DNA of 64,000 bases from the NCBI RefSeq assembly GCF_033568475.1, contig NC_133121.1:130790375-130854374 (forward strand), given 5' to 3'. Under the pieces are notes generated by a model. It searched no databases. It worked only from the letters and a program-made list of their open reading frames with translations, and was not told where the DNA came from. A program made the translations under genes and the position numbers. Below, one piece after another: positions 10,000 to 22,865 of this stretch (positions within the stretch are counted from its first letter, which is position 1; each line of letters starts with the position of its first letter). This stretch comes from Henckelia pumila (Eukaryota > Streptophyta > Magnoliopsida > Lamiales > Gesneriaceae).

Positions 10000-12996
10000 T
10001 CAATTCTTCATGACAGATGTTTTTGAAGAAGTAGACTGTTGTGAAGCTGATTGTACATCTCTAGGTTGAACACTCATAGAAGATCGTAGACGTGATACTG
10101 TTGTGAAGTTTACGCCACCTTTCACAAAAGCTGGTTTGGCAAGGACCTATATCAATACATAAAATTTTACAATATACTTTGCATTATATCAATACATAAA
10201 CTGAATTCTTAAAATAATTATCTAATATTTTTTCATAGCTTATATTTATTGATGATTGTGAGCATGAGTTTCCTTCAACATTAACTGCTGCTTGTTGTGG
10301 TTTCCTCACCTGCATGTAAATACTTATAAATAAAAGATTTCATAAACAATAAAAAAAGTCAATAAATTTTAAAACTGTTATTTTTAATTACATGTAGTTT
10401 TTCCTTTCTAGTTGTCAACAAATTATCATCCACGATTCTTTGGTTGCTACTAAGATCCGCTGCAACATAATCTGAAAAATCACTACTTTGTCGTGTCGCA
10501 GGCACTTGTTGTGAACAAGTTCTTTGGTTATGTCCTAATCCACCACATTTTTTGCATTTGTTGTACTCTTTAACACCTTTCAACTTTTTTTGAGAAGATG
10601 GGGGAGGTTCATCTGATTCTCTTCTTCGCAACTTCGCAGGTCTTCCAGCTTTTTCTTTATAAACGGGAGGCAGCGGAGGGGCCAAATCACATGTAGGCCA
10701 CAAATCTGGTCCATTCACGGGCATAATTGGCAATGAATAACATCGTTTATATGTTTCCACCGTGTAATACGAGTGAACATATGCCTCTGGATCCTCTTTT
10801 TTGCACCAAATGGCGCATACTGCGTGTTTGCAAGGAATACCTGTCAAATCATATTTTCGACAACTGCAAGACCTACTTGATAGGTCAACTGAATGCTGAT
10901 CACGTCTATCATCTAACTTAGTGATCTGGTAATGCATCTCGTCTGATTTCATGGGGTAATACCCAACAACATCAATGTAGATCTTTGCCAACACATCTCT
11001 GATCTTTGGACAAATCTGGCTCTTCCATCTCCCAGCCTTCTCTCTATTAACTTGATATCTGGCCATTAAAAGATTTCGTATCATCTCAAACATCTCGATT
11101 ACTGGTTTTTCCCTTGCATATAATATCAAGCTGTTAAAACTTTCACACATATTGTTCAATAAGATGTCACATTTGGGAGATGTGCTGAAAAATGCCTTAG
11201 ACCACTGATTTTCAGGCTTCTTTGCAAGCCATTCATATGCATTTTCATCACTTTCTTTCATCTGTGTCATTCGTAATCGAAATTCTTCAACTCTAGTTGC
11301 CTTTGCCGCAGCCCAAAAGGCAATCTTAACAGCTACACTCTTGAACCCATCACGTTTCATGTTGTTGAGTAAGTGCCTAACACAAAATCTATTATCTGCA
11401 TCAGGAAACAGAGATTCAAATGCATTAATCAAACCTTTTTGCTTATCTGACATGAATGTCCAAGCTTGCTGATCATTGCCAATCCCAATGTCTTTATCCA
11501 AAAGTTGGAGAAACCATGTCCAAGTATCCGCTGTTTCACGCTCAACCAATGCATAGCATATCGGAAATATATTGTTATTCGGATCTAACCCCACGGCGGA
11601 TAGAAGCTGTCCACCATATTTTCTTTCAAAAAACAACCATCGACACAAATGACACGTCGACATGTATTCTTGAATCCTTGCTTACACGCAGAAAAACAAA
11701 TATATAGTCTTTGGAACCTTTGACCTTCATCATCCTCGGTCAACTTCAAAACTATTGTTGTCCCGGAATCTGATCTTTTTAACTCAGCACAATACCTCCT
11801 TATTTGCCTAAATTGCTCTTCGGCAGTCCCTTGTACCAACTGAAGCGCCTTTTTCTTGGCCAGATAAGCAACCTTTCTCGAAACATCAGCCTTCAATGAA
11901 CCGCAAATCTCATTCCTAAACTCAATTGTTCCCAATTTAGGATTTGTGTTGAATCTCTTGACAAAAGTCTTTTCCAACCACGCTGAGGTAATGCATTTGT
12001 TTTTTAAATCCCAAGAACATTTATTGTGCTTATCGTGGAATGTTCTCACTTGCCAACAACTATCATTAGTCATCTTTGCAACATGAATTGTCCAATCACA
12101 ATGATTATTCTTGCATTTAGCCCAAAGTCGAATATTATCATTCTTTACAAACCTTATCGGCACTCCGTTTCTGATGCAATGGCTTTGAATCGCAAATTTT
12201 ACTTCTTTCTTTGAGCAAAAAATCATACCCAACTTGAAACTTGGATTTTCAGAATCTTGCTCCGGATTAAACTTGGGATAATTTCTAACTTCTCCCTCAT
12301 CAGAATCATGAAGACTATACAAACCATCACTATCTGCACAAACATCTTCTTCGCCATCATCATCATCAATAATCTTTTGCAAATCATCTATATTTTCACT
12401 CTCATCAACAACATTTTTTCCTTTTGTCAATTCTATCTCATGTTCAACAAAAGCATCAATCCAACTACCGTCTCCGATGAAATCATTATCATCATCAACA
12501 AATTCAGCTTCAACTAGAGGGTTTGGCAAAACACTTACACAAGCATCTAAGTGTTCTATAAAAATCTCAACCTCATAATTTTTCGGAATATGATTTCTAA
12601 CTTCCAATACATCTGAATCGTTCTCCAAATATCTCCCACTCTTAAAAGTATATCCGATTTTGTGCAAAAATTTAATGGAATATTTATCTTTGAGTCCAAG
12701 ATCTTCAGCAAAACCCCATAACTCCACCATTGCTAGCTTATCAAGATCAAAAAAATCGAAATATTCCAAACTTCCCCCAATGTATTCATCGTGATTGCCT
12801 ATAGAATTCAATTTTCCACCGTAGTGCATTTTAATTGTAACCAAATTTGGTTCTCTGAGTATCCCTATACAAAAAATAATAACGAAATTATTTTTCAAAA
12901 AATGAATAATATAAATACTAGTGCGAGACAATGGAAAATTCTGAAATTACCGTAATCTGGAGTGCTCTCCACTGAGGAATTAATTCGTCTTGCCAT
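10000..12996 (-). CDS. MULE transposase (MuDR family), one frameshift
   Basis: Spliced gene read leftwards. Exon 1 is 12951-12996 (starts MARRINSS), exon 2 is 10392-12864, and probable short exons follow at about 10202-10309 and 10000-10145 (ends SVMKN). Exon 1 joins in frame through a GT-AG intron. In order it shows a plant MULE N-terminal PB1-like region (HYGG...YIGG...YFDF), an acidic linker, and the MuDR DNA-binding zinc region (FKLGMIFCSKKEV...CDWTIHV). The MULE transposase core follows, with the catalytic-type Asp in VDGCF, FMSDKQKGL and the CESFNSL stretch. A SWIM zinc finger (CSCRKYDLTGIPCKHAVCAI) and a CCHC knuckle (CKKCGGLGHNQRTC) close it. One base is missing near 11624, just after VDGCFLK, which shifts the frame, so this copy should not make full transposase. 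Otherwise the gene is open along its length, so decay is recent. The last two exons are less certain. Confidence 0.88.
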
Positions 12997-13767
12997 TATT
13001 TATCCACCCAAACACCGATCGATTGAAACCTATATATATATATATATATAATTTAAGCACATCATCATCGGCACATCAAGAGAATACATAAACTTTTTTT
13101 TATCATTCAATTCAAGATTCTTAATTCAATTTCTTTATAACAAGTCAAATAAATAACAATTAATCATGAAAACAGTTTTTTCTTGACAATGAAATATTTT
13201 CCAAATTCCAGCAACCCAAAATCAGGAAGCACATTCATTTCCAGAGCCAATAAAAAAATTCGAGAAATATACTGTATGGTCCACTCCTTCCCTTCATTTT
13301 TGAAATAAACAAGTAAAGACTCTATCTTGTAAAAAACAAGTAAAAAAATATTTTGAAACAAACTAGTAAAAAAAACTCGAGCAATATATTTTTCCATTCC
13401 TTACATTCATTTTTGAAACAAACAAGTAAAAAAAATTCGAGCAATATACCAGCCGTGGACCACATACATGTAACTTCAGAAAACAAAATTTTTAAAACAA
13501 ACAAGTAAAGACTTTATCTTGTATGGTCCATTCCTTCTCTTCATTTACTACACCCAGCCATTGACCACATACAATACATACAGAGAAAAGATATTGAAAA
13601 AAAAGAAAAGAAACCTTAACAAAGATCGTCCGAAAACAATGGTCCGACGGCGAACATCGGCAACAGTGGTCGGTGAGGAATTTAGACAACAGGGGAGGGG
13701 GAAAAAGACGATTTGGTGAGAAAAATAAGGGCGGGATTTAGGAATGACAAGACTTTTTCGTCTGTAT

Positions 13768-13900
13768 TAACAATTAAATGGACGGAGAAGTGAATTGGGA
13801 AAAAACGTAAAACGTTTGGGACTAAATCGGCCCATTAAATGTATTTGGGACTAAACCGAACACGACCCAAAACATTTGGGACTAAATCGAGATTTTTCCC
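13768..13900 (-). repeat. Right terminal inverted repeat of the MULE
   Basis: Mirror image of 7920-8052, with about eleven differences. MULE ends also act as promoters for the transposase; this one reads leftwards to the transposase and backs onto the CK2 beta gene on its other side. Confidence 0.9.
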
Positions 13901-14077
13901 GAAAGAAAATAAACACTGAAAAATGACCACCGGCTCCGCTCTAGCTCGAGCCATCACGGCTCCAAGTCCAACGCCACCATACGTGCTGAAATGAAGAAAC
14001 CCTAGTTGCGAAATTCAGTAATTCTCACAGATACCGATGGGGGTGTAGTTGGTTTCTAATTCATTCTTCGGATATAA

Positions 14078-17000
14078 ATGAGCATGTATCGAGATCGAGG
14101 GGGAGGAGGCCCATCCAAAGGTGGGGATGCGTTGGATCGAAAACGAATCAACGATGAGAGCTTCAAGCCTCCGGAGAAGTCTTCTACTTCCACCTCTAGA
14201 ACCAAAGCTGGTGCGGTTACCGTGACTCCTAACTCCGCCGTCACCGCGGGAAGGAATATTGACTACCGAGACAACCGCTCCTCCGCCAACATCACCAAAA
14301 ACAAGTCCGATGGTAAATTTCGTCTTTGCTGGGACTGAATTTCGTTAATAATTTTGGTTCGGTGGATATTATTGTCTTGATTTTTAAATTTACTGGAAGT
14401 TAGTGAAATAAGTGGTTATTGTTTTATTTTTATTTTTTTTTGTGGAATGTATGTGTTGTTTAACATCTTAACCATGTGTCTGGAAACCCTCGTTGGTGAA
14501 TGGATCATCTATTTTGCAGTTGTTGGTATGACCGTGAATGTGTGTATCTCGAGTATGAAATTTTTGTTCTAAACTTGATTTTGCTGATGCGTATGAAGCT
14601 TTTATTCTAAAATTTATTTTGCTGATGCAGTACATTGAGGTCGTGATCTTGTAATGTATTGATTCTCGCTTTTTCATTAAGATGGAAGTATTGAAGTAGT
14701 TGGAAATAGAGAGTTAAGAAGGTTACTGATTGTAAGTTTCAACCAGTCAGGTAGCTTCTTGCATTGCGTTTGGACTTTTCAACAATGTCCTCATGTTGTA
14801 GACGCATGTGTTGCCTTCAACATCATAATTGTGATGATTGCGTTGAGGATTATAAAATTAAGGCTCCCACTCTCGAGTGTTGAATTCCTCATAATTTAAA
14901 CCTGAAACCTTGAGTTATATTGCTGGTTTGATTTGTGAATTTTGCCGCAGTAGAATTATAATATGCAATAGGTTGGTTTTTGTTTATTAGGCCTAGTCTG
15001 TGATATGCACATATGTTTTGGTGTATCCAATCATATCTGTAACACAAAAGTGTTTCTCTTCATGTGATATATCGTAGGCACAAACATCCGACAGTATGCA
15101 GAATGTTCTTTCCTGTGTAGTTTAGAATAGACCAATTTGTTATATTCATAATTGATTGTTTATTCCTTAAATTTAACCTAATTGTTGGTATGCCGAACAC
15201 TTTCAAGGAGACAAGTCTTTGCTTAATTTAACCTAATCGCCCTGTACTTGAATCCAAGTAGCTGAATTACTATGCCTATGTTATAAACTTATAATATGCA
15301 CCTGTATGCAGATATGTTTGTTTTGTTTGCCAATAGTGTACACAGAGCGGTAATTGTTAAAAAAACCTAAAATGTGATTCTGTGTGAATTTTGCAGAGGA
15401 ATCTGAAACAGACAGTGAAGGGTCTGATGTCAGTGGTTCTGATGGAGATGATACATCTTGGATTTCATGGTTTTGCAACTTGAGAGGAAATGAGTTCTTT
15501 TGTGAAGTTGATGATGAGTATATACAGGATGATTTTAATCTCTGTGGATTGAGCAGTCAAGTCCCTTATTACGATTACGCACTTGACCTAATCCTTGATG
15601 TTGAATCTTCTCACGGTAATCTCTATAGTGTTTTTTGTTGACTTCAGATAGTGTTGCTTGATCTGAAAGTTGTTTAAGTTGTTTTGTGTTAGACCTCAAA
15701 CTTCTGTGTTTTTGTCTATAGGTATTCAAGTTGTTGCAACTTTTTAAATAAATAAAAAAACAAACAAACACAAAAGTGGTGTCCCATATGTGAATACCTA
15801 CAAACTGAAATCGCTTTGTATTAAGGATCATTATCTGGTGGCATTGTAACTGGTTCACCTGCGACTGAGTTTTTTTTATTGTCTTTTTCCAATATCATAA
15901 ATCATTGAGATTGAGCATTTTTCTGTGATCAACGACACAACTATTTGCCTCATAATTGAAGGATTAAAATAAACACAAATTTGGTGGACAAAGGTAGTGA
16001 GGTATTAATGCTTCTGGGCGAGGATTCGCTTTGTCGTAGTATTGTTAGTTATCATCTTCTGTGAGGGGTGAGTGAGGATAATGTTACCAAAACCTTCTTG
16101 TTCTCTGTTGAGATATATCTTGTGATTTTGCCGTTTATCATCATTTTCGGCACTTTTTCTATTCAATTATTTGTTTTCAAAATGTGAGTCTTGGTGTGGT
16201 TTGGCTTTTTATGCGGAAGCTTTGGTAATGGGCAAAGAAAATCATAAGCTTACAGAGACTTTTGTAACGACTTTCATATGTAGGTGTGCATATGCCTTCA
16301 TCCTATACTCAAGTTTCGGAGTTATGTAGTTGCCTTAAATTTGTTTGTTTGTTTTGTTTTTTGCTGTGGTATACTCATAGCTGCATTCCATTGATTTATT
16401 TACTATTTACTGCTTACTGTTTCCCCATTTGGTTCGTTTTTAAGTTGAGTAATTTTTTGTTTGCTGATATAGCATTCACAATGAGTGTATGTAGGCGATA
16501 TGTTTAACGAGGAACAGAATGAACTGGTTGAATCAGCTGCAGAAATGCTCTATGGACTCGTTCATGTCAGATACGTCTTGACAAGCAAGGGAATGGCTGC
16601 AATGGTAAACACCGTCGGTCAGATTATGGCTGCTTTCATTGGCTACTCTTTATTTGGATTATTCTCGTATATGAAACTTGAGCTGAAACTTGAACAGTTA
16701 GAGAAGTACAAAAACTATGACTTTGGAAGATGTTCAAGAGTTTATTGCTCCGGACAGCCTTGCCTTCCAGTTGGACAATCAGACATCCCGCGCTCAAGTA
16801 CAGTGAAGGTATACTGTCCCAAATGTGAAGATATCTACTACCCTCGATCCAAGTACCAGGGCGGTATCCTTCCATTTCCCTATTGCAATTAGGCCTTGAT
16901 CTTCTGGTTGATTTGCATGCTAACAAGTAACAACCCTCCCCACTTCGCTGCACACACACACACACACACGCACACACACAAAAGTTCATCCTAGTGGCCA

Positions 17001-17389
17001 TGGGTTGCATTAAGAATGTTTTTAACACCAAATCAATGATCAATCTCACAATCAATACCTATTTCACACACACACCAACTCATGTGCACCCACACGCAAA
17101 TAGTAAACAAATTAGCATAAATATCATGATATAAACAATCTTGATTGCATCAATATACGTCGGATTTGCTAAAATAGATGTGAGAATCGACAGAGTAGAA
17201 CCTTTTCCCAGTATATGTTGCACACTTGCTTGACAGATGATTTCCTTTACTGCCGAAGATATTGATGGAGCGTATTTCGGAACCACATTCCCTAATCTCT
17301 TCTTGATGACTTACGGACACCTCAAGCCACAAAAGCCGTCACAGAGCTATATTCCTAGAGTTTTTGGCTACAAGATTCACAAGCCTTGA
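14078..17389 (+). CDS. CKB: Casein kinase 2 regulatory (beta) subunit
   Basis: Five exons: 14078-14312, 15397-15615, 16495-16604, 16698-16863 and 17259-17389. They sum to 861 bp, or 286 residues, with every junction GT-AG. Residues 1-78 form the plant-specific N-terminal extension (MYRDRG, DRKRIN). Residues 79-97 are an acidic patch ([11 protein letters not shown]), and the CK2 beta core starts at DTSWISWF (98). A four-cysteine zinc site lies at 200, 205, 228 and 231, with the human 5-23-3 spacing, and forms the dimer face. The C-terminal [21 protein letters not shown] contacts the alpha subunit. The beta dimer holds two catalytic alpha subunits and steers substrate choice in nucleus and cytosol. 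Two in-frame ATGs (14078, 14084) could start it; the second gives the MYRDRG start familiar from other plants. A MULE end lies 177 bp upstream, and two tiny upstream reading frames lie between. Intron 3 is stop-free and in frame. Confidence 0.97.
16605..16697 (+). other. In-frame, stop-free intron 3 of CK2 beta
   Basis: A 93-bp intron (31 codons) with GT and AG ends and no stop in the reading frame of its neighbours. If kept in the mRNA it would insert a hydrophobic segment ([17 protein letters not shown] within it) between GMAAM and LEKYKNY, right before the zinc site. Being an intron is supported by its absence from the known family sequence. Confidence 0.85.
16949..16981. repeat. CA microsatellite in CK2 beta intron 4
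   Basis: A run of CA dinucleotides broken once by CG. Confidence 0.9.
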
Positions 17390-19240
17390 CGCCTTGCTTT
17401 GGATCCTTTGCTGCTATTAATCTCTCTCTTTTTCTTTCAGATGTTCCGTATTGGGCTTTGTTGTGTACCAGTGGGTTGTGAGAAGAATGGCTTAGATACA
17501 TGCAGAAGCTATTGCTATTGATGTACCAATTTGCTTAAATAATATATTAGCTGTAGCCATTCCGTCGATCAAATTCATCGGTTTGATTTCAGTTCTCGTG
17601 TCCGTTTTCATTTCTCTCTTTTTTCCCCCAACTCTTAACCTAGTGGGCTGTTTTATAATCGATATTTGTAGGGATTTTTTTTTTTTTTCTGACTGTAAAA
17701 TGGTGTACAAAAAGGGTGATGCGTGCACAGCAGCTGCATGCACGAAATCAGTTTAATTTTATATCAATTACTCTTAACACATTAACACCAATATGCTTTA
17801 TCCTTGAATTTGGCCTTCATCGTCTAAAAATTTCACAAAGTGACTTCTCCATTAACTTAAATTAAGATATTAGCTAATGCTCCAGTGAAATGTAAGTATC
17901 GATTAAGATTTAAAAAAAATTGTTAAAAATTTTAATGACCTTAGTCCAGCTAATAATATCCTGATAATTTTACTAATCATAGTAAAATAACTTTTCTGAA
18001 TTTATTCATCATTAATCTTGGTAAAGTGTATTAATCATGATAATTATTTTCTGAGAAAATGAATTATTTTACAATCAAGCTTTTGAAGTTACCTTACCGA
18101 ATTTATTAATCATGATATTTCTTATAGTTGCAGCATTTTATAAATAAAAAAGGAGTGGATGAACTATAACTCGACAGAAGGGGTCGTGTCACTGCCTAAA
18201 TTTAAACATGTTGGTGCTAGTTAATGTTCTAATCAGCCCAAAATTTATGCCTCTCCCACTTTTTAATTTTCATTTTCTGTCTTATTATTTATAATATCCA
18301 CAATCCATTATATATGCTATACATAATGCAAACATGTATCGTGTATTAATTAATTGTCACATAGAACGATAAATGAGAAGTTAATAGGTTAATTGAAAAA
18401 TGGAAGTTTATTTTACATGTCTCGATATACATGTGTGCACACTGATAAATAGATTATGGATTAATACAACACATGATATGATAACAAAAATATTAAAAAC
18501 TTACAAGCATGCATTCTTAAAATCCAGTATGTCCTTTTTTCTACTTGGGTTCTCGTTGAACAATTTTTCCGTTCCAAACATTTATAATCTTACTATCTTA
18601 TTAATTAATTAAAAATTTACATTTTATAATAACTTATTTGTAATTTATCTATTATTATCATATCTCCTTTGAATTTTTTTAAATTACTAAATATTAATTA
18701 TTTTATCTTAATCTATCATAATATAAACTTTTAATATTTAATTTATTATGTCAGTTTTGAAAAAAATATGAAAATTAATTAACATAAAAATTATTTATTC
18801 AAAAAAAATTATATAACGATTTAAAAAATTTCCTTATATCATGATACCATTTTTAAAAATTTGAGGGAAAATGTAACTTAACTGGCCACTGCACGCAAAT
18901 AGTGATCATTTGAAAAGAGAGTCAAATTTTGTCAATTAGTTATAAAAAGCCACAAGGGAGCTGCTTAATTAAAACACCAAATCACCTTTGAGTTTGCATA
19001 CACGTCGACACACCAATTAGAATCACATTAATTTGTATTATTGTAGTATGCTAATTTATTTCACAGGCCACCGATTTCAACAATTAATTTAACGAGTTCC
19101 ACTTTTTCTAAGCGTTAGAACCGACTACCTGAGACAATCACAGATCATAAACTTAATATATCACTGGGGAACTAAGCCAGAATTGGTTTGGACAAGATAG
19201 AACTAAAATTCAAGACAATAAACTCATTGGTCTCAAAATT
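17390..19240. other. 3' flanks of CK2 beta and TGD4, AT-rich intergenic DNA
   Basis: These two genes converge here. The first 300 bp are the CK2 beta 3' untranslated region, with a T-rich stretch near 17680. The middle is very AT-rich with no gene or clear element seen. Confidence 0.45.
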
Positions 19241-19250
19241 TATAAAAGTT

Positions 19251-22200
19251 TTAGAATTCAAAAAGGCGAAGTTCAATCATCCCTTCTTTTCTTTTCGGTG
19301 AATACCATGCTACCACCTTTCCGGAACGCATGATTCTCAGAGAGTAATTCAAGCTGTACATCAGATCTTCCAGCTGAGGTCCACGTCTCCCATCTGAAGA
19401 GTCCAAGGCAAATTTGGAATCCATTCGGAAAACAATCGGTCCAGCAACCTGCATAATTTTAAACACCATAATATCTAACACATCTTCAAAGAATATTGAA
19501 TCAGCAAACTCGAGACTTCATTTCTATATGAATAAAATGTTGGATGGCAGTTTTGTTTGTAACATGAGACTTGGAGAAAAATGTCGTGATAAGATGGAGA
19601 TAATAACCTGCTGCTGAAATATTAAACTAAATCTTGGAGAAGACTGTAAATTTGATGATTGATTGCCTTCTGTCCTTCGGTATAGGTTGGACACTGAATT
19701 CACCAATGCAGAAGCTGAAGAAATATCCGCACGAGCATCTAGTCTGGTGAGGTCTCCAAATTTCTTTGTGAATTTCCCGTGTTGGAAAGTATAGCAAACC
19801 GATCCAAACAAATCAGCAGCAAAACGACCTCTATTCTTAGCCCTTGAAGAATTTATGTCCACAACTTGGGGTGAATCTTTCGCACCACCAAACCAGGCTT
19901 CACAAGTACCTCCTAAATGCAGGAGTATAAAGAATGACAAACGTAGAAGTGTGAAATGGTAAAAGGAAAACAAGTTTTTACCAGTTACCAGAGTAATGAA
20001 CTCGGGATATCATCATAATCAAAACAAATATATTGCAAAATGATAGATAGGATTGAAAAATCATTTAAATGTTATGCCATGTCCATTGTAAGGATTGAAA
20101 ATTTCGTTCCAAAGAAAACAAGTTAGATATCCATGTTTGCATTTAGCATTAATGTTTTGATACATCTCTGTTAGACTGATCTAGCCATAAAATACAATAT
20201 TCAGTGAAGAAGTCATCCATCCATAACGTGGAAAGTACCAAAATTGTTGGAAATAGAAGCAGTCAATTCAATAATGAAAGATGTAGTCAATTAAAGGAAT
20301 ATTTAACAACAAAATGCACCCAACAGGCCAACACCCAGTGCAAATGTAAATATGGAAAGTATGAAGGCATTGAAATTTGAACATAAAGTTTGAAGAAAAA
20401 TTTAAAAGAAATTCACAGCAAATAGACTAAATTAAATAAGGCAAAACTATAAAACTAGTAGTTATTAGCACATTCTGACAAGTCTTAAAATTACCCATAA
20501 TTCCAGATATTGCCGCATGAGGCTCTTTGAAACGAATATCATATGAAGGATGCCACGATTGGTCTGTTTCTGCCTTTTTTATCACATCCTCCTCTGTTTC
20601 TATTTGTCTCCACAGGTCCTTAGACTTTTCATATGAAAAGGCAGCTTTTGCACATATACCAGGCAATAAAGGTAGGGGTGTTTCACCATCAATGGAACCA
20701 ACAGCCTGTGGGAAGCCATTATTTTTATGTATGCCAAAACGGTATCTTAGTCCTGACTCAGAGACAAGGGATGAACAGTCCAATGATATTGACTCGGGAA
20801 CTTCCCAGTATTTTCCTTTACGGTCTATGAACAACTCAGGCCATGCTGCTTCTAAAGTAATATCGTGATCTGGAAGCTGTGAAGTTGAGAAAGACAGAGA
20901 GCAAACTTTGAAATTATTATAATTATAAAGGTTAAGTTGAGCAGATCACTGGACCTAATTCAAACATTTGATTGAAGGTGGGTAACAAAGAAAAACAGAA
21001 TAAATTTTATTTCTCTTTGACATGTGTAACTTGTCATTGGGACTTGGGACTATGATTGGTTAGAAAGAAATTATGGCTCAATAGATGATCAACATGCTAA
21101 TCACATAAATAAGTTTCCAAGCGAACTATCAAAAATTAAATTATTGTCGAAAAAACAGAGGTCGAAGACTTTGATACTGAACCTCAGGAAGGATCCTTTT
21201 TCCCATTTTCCAAGTTTGGACATTTGAAAACAGTAGACTTCAGAAAGCAATTAAATGAAGGACAATGGCCAATGGGAGGTGGGCTTGTGAAAGGAGCTAC
21301 TAAAACATGTTCAGAACTTTACCTTGTGAAAGAGCATGGCCTTCGCACGCCTTTTCTTCTTCTCACCGTGCTTTTCAGTGCTCAATAGTAAGGATGACGA
21401 GGATGTTAGAGCTAATTGCGAGCATAAGCCCACTGCATAGAGTGATTTATCCAAAAAATGCTTCGCGGTTTCCTTGAGCAGAGGCAGATCCCATTCTTCT
21501 GAAGCAGAGACTTCAGCTTTAATAGATGAGATCAATTTATTCGGACGGAATTGTCCAACTAAACCAACCCAACTGCAAGAGAAAATTTCTCTCTCACAGT
21601 TAGTACATGAAAAAAATAATCCACAAATGCAATATTTGATGCTTCTGATGGTGAATAAAAATATAAAGTTGAAATAGAAAGTTAGTGTAAATTAAAGAAT
21701 TCAGTATAAAGAACCCTTGGAAGTCATGGATCAAAGATCTTTGGCACATTTGTTAACAGTTGTAACTATGGGAAATCTCTTTGTAAGACGACATTTGGCA
21801 ATCATGGAATTCCCGAAGATGTAGAATTAAGAAATTCACAACGGTAATCATACTTATTCAGGCCAAAATGTGTCCATTCTACTGGACGTATAAAGACAAT
21901 CAACAGGAGTATAGTTTGCCCTTTAAAACTATAAATACAATCATATGGTTAAAGTGTAAGTAGTTCGGTTCATCTTTGATTTCTTTAAGTACATAGTTAT
22001 CAATATTTACAATGACCGAATGGGGCTCGAAAGCGTTAAAGCAGATTTTAATAGCATATCTAATAATACGAGAACCGAATTTGAGCTTTGCTACATGACA
22101 GGGGCATATGTACATGAGAAGCCTAGCGATTCCTCGGCTCCAAATATTTCATCACATAGATGATTTCCCTGATCAAGACCATGGCCCCAGATTACATCTC

Positions 22201-22584
22201 ATAGCAACAAAAAAAAAAAAGGATATCAACAAACACGACAAGAAAAACAAAATACACATCAGTCATTACGATTACACACGCACACCAACAAAGGTGCTGA
22301 GAATTTTACGAGTTGCCGAAAGCTGCTTTTCCCAGAAGTGACTGCAGAGCAAACGAGCCCAGTTCTTTATGATTAGCAGAGGGAGAAAAGGAAGGAATGA
22401 TGCCTAGAGGGAACCCATTTCCCAACAAAGACAACTGCTGAATTCTGAGAGCTTTACTGGCTCTAGCACCGTCAATCGGAGGAGAATCCCCTGGAACAGC
22501 CCTTGAGACACCATCAAGGGCTTGAGGGGTCGAAATGTTCAGGTCCCAGAACGCTGCGTCCATCGTTGTTCTTAGATTCGCCAT
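19251..22584 (-). CDS. TGD4: TGD4, chloroplast outer-envelope lipid importer
   Basis: Five exons read leftwards: 22310-22584, 21323-21572, 20495-20876, 19608-19912 and 19251-19448. They total 1,410 bp, or 469 residues, and all borders are GT-AG. The protein opens MANLRTTMDAAFWDLN and closes GKVVAWYSPKRKEGMIELRLFEF. In between are the family phrases DGARASKALRIQQLSLL, GFPLGIIPSF, WDLPLLKETAKHFLDKSLY, SSSLLLSTEKHG, EPHAAISGIMG and FGSVCYTFQHGKFTK. This matches TRIGALACTOSYLDIACYLGLYCEROL 4, a predicted beta-barrel protein of the outer chloroplast envelope. TGD4 binds phosphatidic acid and is needed to move ER-made lipid precursors into the plastid with the TGD1-TGD2-TGD3 transporter. There is no cleavable signal, as expected for an outer-envelope barrel. 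The gene looks intact. A large retrotransposon stack begins 277 bp upstream of its start codon. Confidence 0.97.
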
Positions 22585-22860
22585 TTTCTGGGGAATTTTT
22601 CAGCCCGCCGGACGAACGAGGGTTTGGTATGGTATGTAATGATTCCTTATCTGGGAGTCAGTGTGCAGTGGTTTTTGGATGAGAGTCCAGGGCGGGGGTT
22701 TTTAGTTTCGGTTAATTGCATTATGGCCCTTCTATTCTTCGTTTATTTTCCTTTTTTTCTTATTGATTCTTGGTCGAAAATAAAACTATCAAATGAATTA
22801 ATGTGACGTTATAACCATTCAAGTGACAACTGACAAGTCTCGTCTCTAATAGGTACAGTT
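22585..22860 (-). promoter_or_regulatory. Short remaining upstream region of TGD4
   Basis: Only about 276 bp separate the TGD4 ATG from the Copia 3' LTR. The first 100 bp upstream are GC-rich and leader-like; no clear TATA box was found. Any control DNA farther out has been pushed 17.6 kb away. Confidence 0.5.
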
Positions 22861-22865
22861 GTTTT

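Larger units (their letters stand above)
7920..13900 (-). mobile_element. Mutator-like DNA transposon (MULE) with transposase
   Basis: A complete 5,981-bp element. The terminal inverted repeats are at 7920-8052 and 13768-13900, about 133 bp each and roughly 92% alike by eye. Perfect 9-bp target duplications GAAAGAAAA flank it at 7911-7919 and 13901-13909, the hallmark of Mutator elements. A MULE transposase gene reads leftwards from the right end (10000-12996). A possible second reading frame lies at 8789-9005. The insertion point is 177 bp from the start codon of the CK2 beta gene, so the element separates that gene from its former upstream DNA. Confidence 0.95.
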
